In this document: positions 62,586 through 64,000 of the stretch, piece by piece
How the letters are laid out: each line of letters starts with the position of its first letter
Numbering within the stretch: position 1 is the stretch's first letter
Origin: RDXT01 sp033762375
Lineage (GTDB): Bacteria > Bacteroidota > Bacteroidia > J057
DNA: 64,000 bases
Direction: 5' to 3'
NCBI GenBank assembly: GCA_033762375.1
Contig: JANRLQ010000055.1
Coordinates: 1 to 64,000 of the forward strand
Position numbers and translations under genes: made by a program
The notes under the pieces: generated by a model
Seen by the model: the letters and a program-made list of their open reading frames with translations, nothing else
Told to the model about the DNA's origin: nothing
The model's database searches: none

Positions 62586-62773
62586 ATCACCTTACCTCAC
62601 GTTTGCTTCAGGACACGGCCAGGGGCTGGTTGCTGGCCAGTGACAAAGTATATGCCGTCATGGCTGTGATGATCCTGATCCTCGGTCTCCTGACCGGGCT
62701 GATGCTCCTGACCGCCCGTCGCCTCTCTGCGCTGGAAAAACAAGTCGAATCCCTCGAAAAATCTGAATCCTGA
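62582..62773 (+). CDS. CcmD-like small membrane protein
   Basis: A 63-residue protein beginning MNHLTSRLLQDTARGWLL, overlapping the ccmC stop by four bases (ATGA). One membrane helix (YAVMAVMILILGLLTGLMLL) and a charged C-terminal coil (LSALEKQVESLEKSES) are the features of CcmD, which assists CcmC and CcmE. Sequence is poorly conserved in the family, so the call rests on size and place. Confidence 0.8.
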   Translation: MNHLTSRLLQDTARGWLLASDKVYAVMAVMILILGLLTGLMLLTARRLSALEKQVESLEKSES

Positions 62774-62808
62774 TCTGCCCCAGGGGCGTTCTGATACCTT
62801 TATATCCT

Positions 62809-63189
62809 ATGAAACCAGTCCATATCGTAGTCCTTGTTGTCATGGCGGTGTTTATCGTCGCCCTGGGTCTCAACTTTGCCGGCACTGCCAGCATCTATAC
62901 AGATTTTGAGACCGCCCGGCAGACCGGCCGTGAAGTACACATTGTCGGCACCTGGGTCAACCGCGAGCAGGCGGTATATGATGATACCCGTGACTTGTTT
63001 AGTTTTTATCTCCAGGACACCCTCAGCCGCATGGAGCTGGTGAAATACTACGATCCCATGCCCGAGAACTTCCATCAGGCTGAAAAAATCGTGGTTATAG
63101 GCGGATACAAAAAAGGTGAATTTGTCGCGGACAAAATCATCATGAAGTGTCCTTCTAAGTATGAGCCGGAAACGATCACCGGCAACTGA
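62809..63189 (+). CDS. ccmE: Haem chaperone CcmE, CxxxY variant
   Basis: A 126-residue protein with an N-terminal membrane anchor (VVLVVMAVFIVALGLNFAG) and an OB-fold haem-binding domain (VHIVGTWVNREQAVYDDTR). The usual covalent haem-binding His (HDENY in E. coli) is replaced: the site is Cys114-Pro-Ser-Lys-Tyr118, the CxxxY motif of the System I variant known from sulfate reducers and archaea. Lies 35 bases after the ccmD-like gene. Confidence 0.93.
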   Translation: MKPVHIVVLVVMAVFIVALGLNFAGTASIYTDFETARQTGREVHIVGTWVNREQAVYDDTRDLFSFYLQDTLSRMELVKYYDPMPENFHQAEKIVVIGGYKKGEFVADKIIMKCPSKYEPETITGN

Positions 63190-63236
63190 TCTACTGGGCG
63201 TACTTGTGACCTCATTTTCAACCTACTGCGAATAAC

Positions 63237-64000
63237 ATGGATTGGTTTACCGGCGGGAAAGCAGGTGAAATGTTTGTGTCCCTGGCGTTTTCCGGGGCAC
63301 TGGTGGCTACCATCAGCTACCTGATGGCGGATCGGTATGCGGACGCTGAGCGCCGCCGATGGGAGCAGCTCGGGCAAGGCGGGTTCTGGGCACATGTGGC
63401 CGGGGTGCTGGGGATTGTGGCGACCTTGTTTTACCTGATCTACACCCACCAGTACGAGTACCACTACGTCTGGTCCCACTCCTCCAATGAGTTGCCGGTA
63501 CACTTTATGATCTCCTGCTTTTGGGAAGGGCAGGAGGGTAGTTTTTTGCTCTGGAGCTTCTGGCACTGTATCCTGGGACTGCTGGTCATGCGGAGTCCTA
63601 CGCCCTGGCGCAATATGATCATGGGGCTGCTGGCCTCCGTCGAGATGATCCTGACCTCCATGCTGCTGGGTGTATATACCGGCGAAACCCTGACCTGGGG
63701 CATGTACCTGGTCCTGGCCCTGTTGCCGGCCCTGTACCTCGGCTGGCGCTGGTACCAGGCGCGGACCTCCCTGCCGCTCGGTGGCGCTTACCATCTCGGC
63801 GGTGTCCTGCTGGGAGCCTCCCTGCTGCTGATGCTTGTCCGGGGACAGATGGGCGTACCGTTTGAGCTGATACCTGACTTCAGTACCTTATCGCTGGCTA
63901 CAGCAGGATTTTGGGTTATGGCCCTGGGTTCCATGGGATTTTTGGTGCTGTTTGGGGCATACCTCCGGCAGGCTGCTATCGGCAAACCCTATCAGGTATG
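63237..64000 (+). CDS. ccmF: Cytochrome c maturation protein CcmF, partial
   Basis: The frame opens at MDWFTGGKAGEMFVSLAF and runs off the window end without a stop, so only about 255 residues are seen. Hydrophobic helices alternate with the CcmF-type loop HYVWSHSSNELPVHF and the tryptophan-rich WEGQEGSFLLWSFWHC. CcmF takes haem from CcmE and ligates it to apocytochrome. It is the last gene of the run seen here. Confidence 0.93.
   Translation, partial: MDWFTGGKAGEMFVSLAFSGALVATISYLMADRYADAERRRWEQLGQGGFWAHVAGVLGIVATLFYLIYTHQYEYHYVWSHSSNELPVHFMISCFWEGQEGSFLLWSFWHCILGLLVMRSPTPWRNMIMGLLASVEMILTSMLLGVYTGETLTWGMYLVLALLPALYLGWRWYQARTSLPLGGAYHLGGVLLGASLLLMLVRGQMGVPFELIPDFSTLSLATAGFWVMALGSMGFLVLFGAYLRQAAIGKPYQV

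Overview
The window comes from a free-living member of the Bacteroidota. The evidence is a type IX secretion sorting domain at the end of a large secreted protein (15696-18242), TonB-C domain proteins outside TonB operons, a hybrid propeller/Y_Y_Y histidine kinase, Bacteroidota-like minus-7 elements (TATATTTG before pruA, TATCTTTA before dnaB) and the near absence of Shine-Dalgarno sequences. Base composition is fairly GC-rich for the phylum, and a Saprospiria/Lewinella-like lineage is my guess. No phage, plasmid or insertion sequence was recognised, so this looks like ordinary chromosome with some accessory patches.

Layout. 1-13.3 kb is accessory: a caspase-fold protein that has lost both catalytic residues, an HTH/jelly-roll protein, a VWA protein, a very large hybrid kinase, a Uma2-type nuclease, an AAA/nuclease fusion, a 52-bp tandem array, a Crp-type regulator with an NmrA-like oxidoreductase, and a secreted nucleoside hydrolase that has a decayed relative at 8150-8282. 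13.3-19.2 kb holds repeat-rich spacers, a DUF3841 gene, a GH5-like lipoprotein, a T9SS cargo protein and tRNA-Arg(CCT). 19.3-24.6 kb is mostly housekeeping: glycosyltransferase, YbaB, LysM, M23 peptidase, TrhO.

24.7-34.5 kb is the most interesting block. It is a co-directional set encoding an OB-fold (NfeD/YqiJ-like) membrane protein, a flotillin-like SPFH protein, a lipoprotein, a 1619-residue DUF3686/AAA+ ATPase and a membrane-anchored TIM-barrel-like protein. The OB-fold/flotillin/giant ATPase association recurs in bacteria but its job is poorly understood; the lipoprotein and the anchored barrel may be lineage-specific partners.

34.8-41.8 kb starts with a spacer holding four perfect DnaA boxes in front of dnaB (an oriC or DnaA-control candidate), followed by a thioredoxin-fold/SPOR protein, RNase R, a Kir potassium channel and a Dps-like protein. 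41.9-56.4 kb carries an adenylate-cyclase/TPR protein, membrane proteins, RecQ translationally coupled to an AAA/nuclease protein, a PLP trans-sulfuration enzyme with RidA, FKBP and a PKD/TonB protein. 56.4-61 kb is proline catabolism (proline dehydrogenase and pruA) flanking a TetR regulator, with phased TAACC repeats at the pruA promoter. 61-64 kb is a cytochrome c maturation operon, ccmB-C-D-E-F, whose CcmE has the CxxxY haem-binding variant; ccmF runs off the window end.
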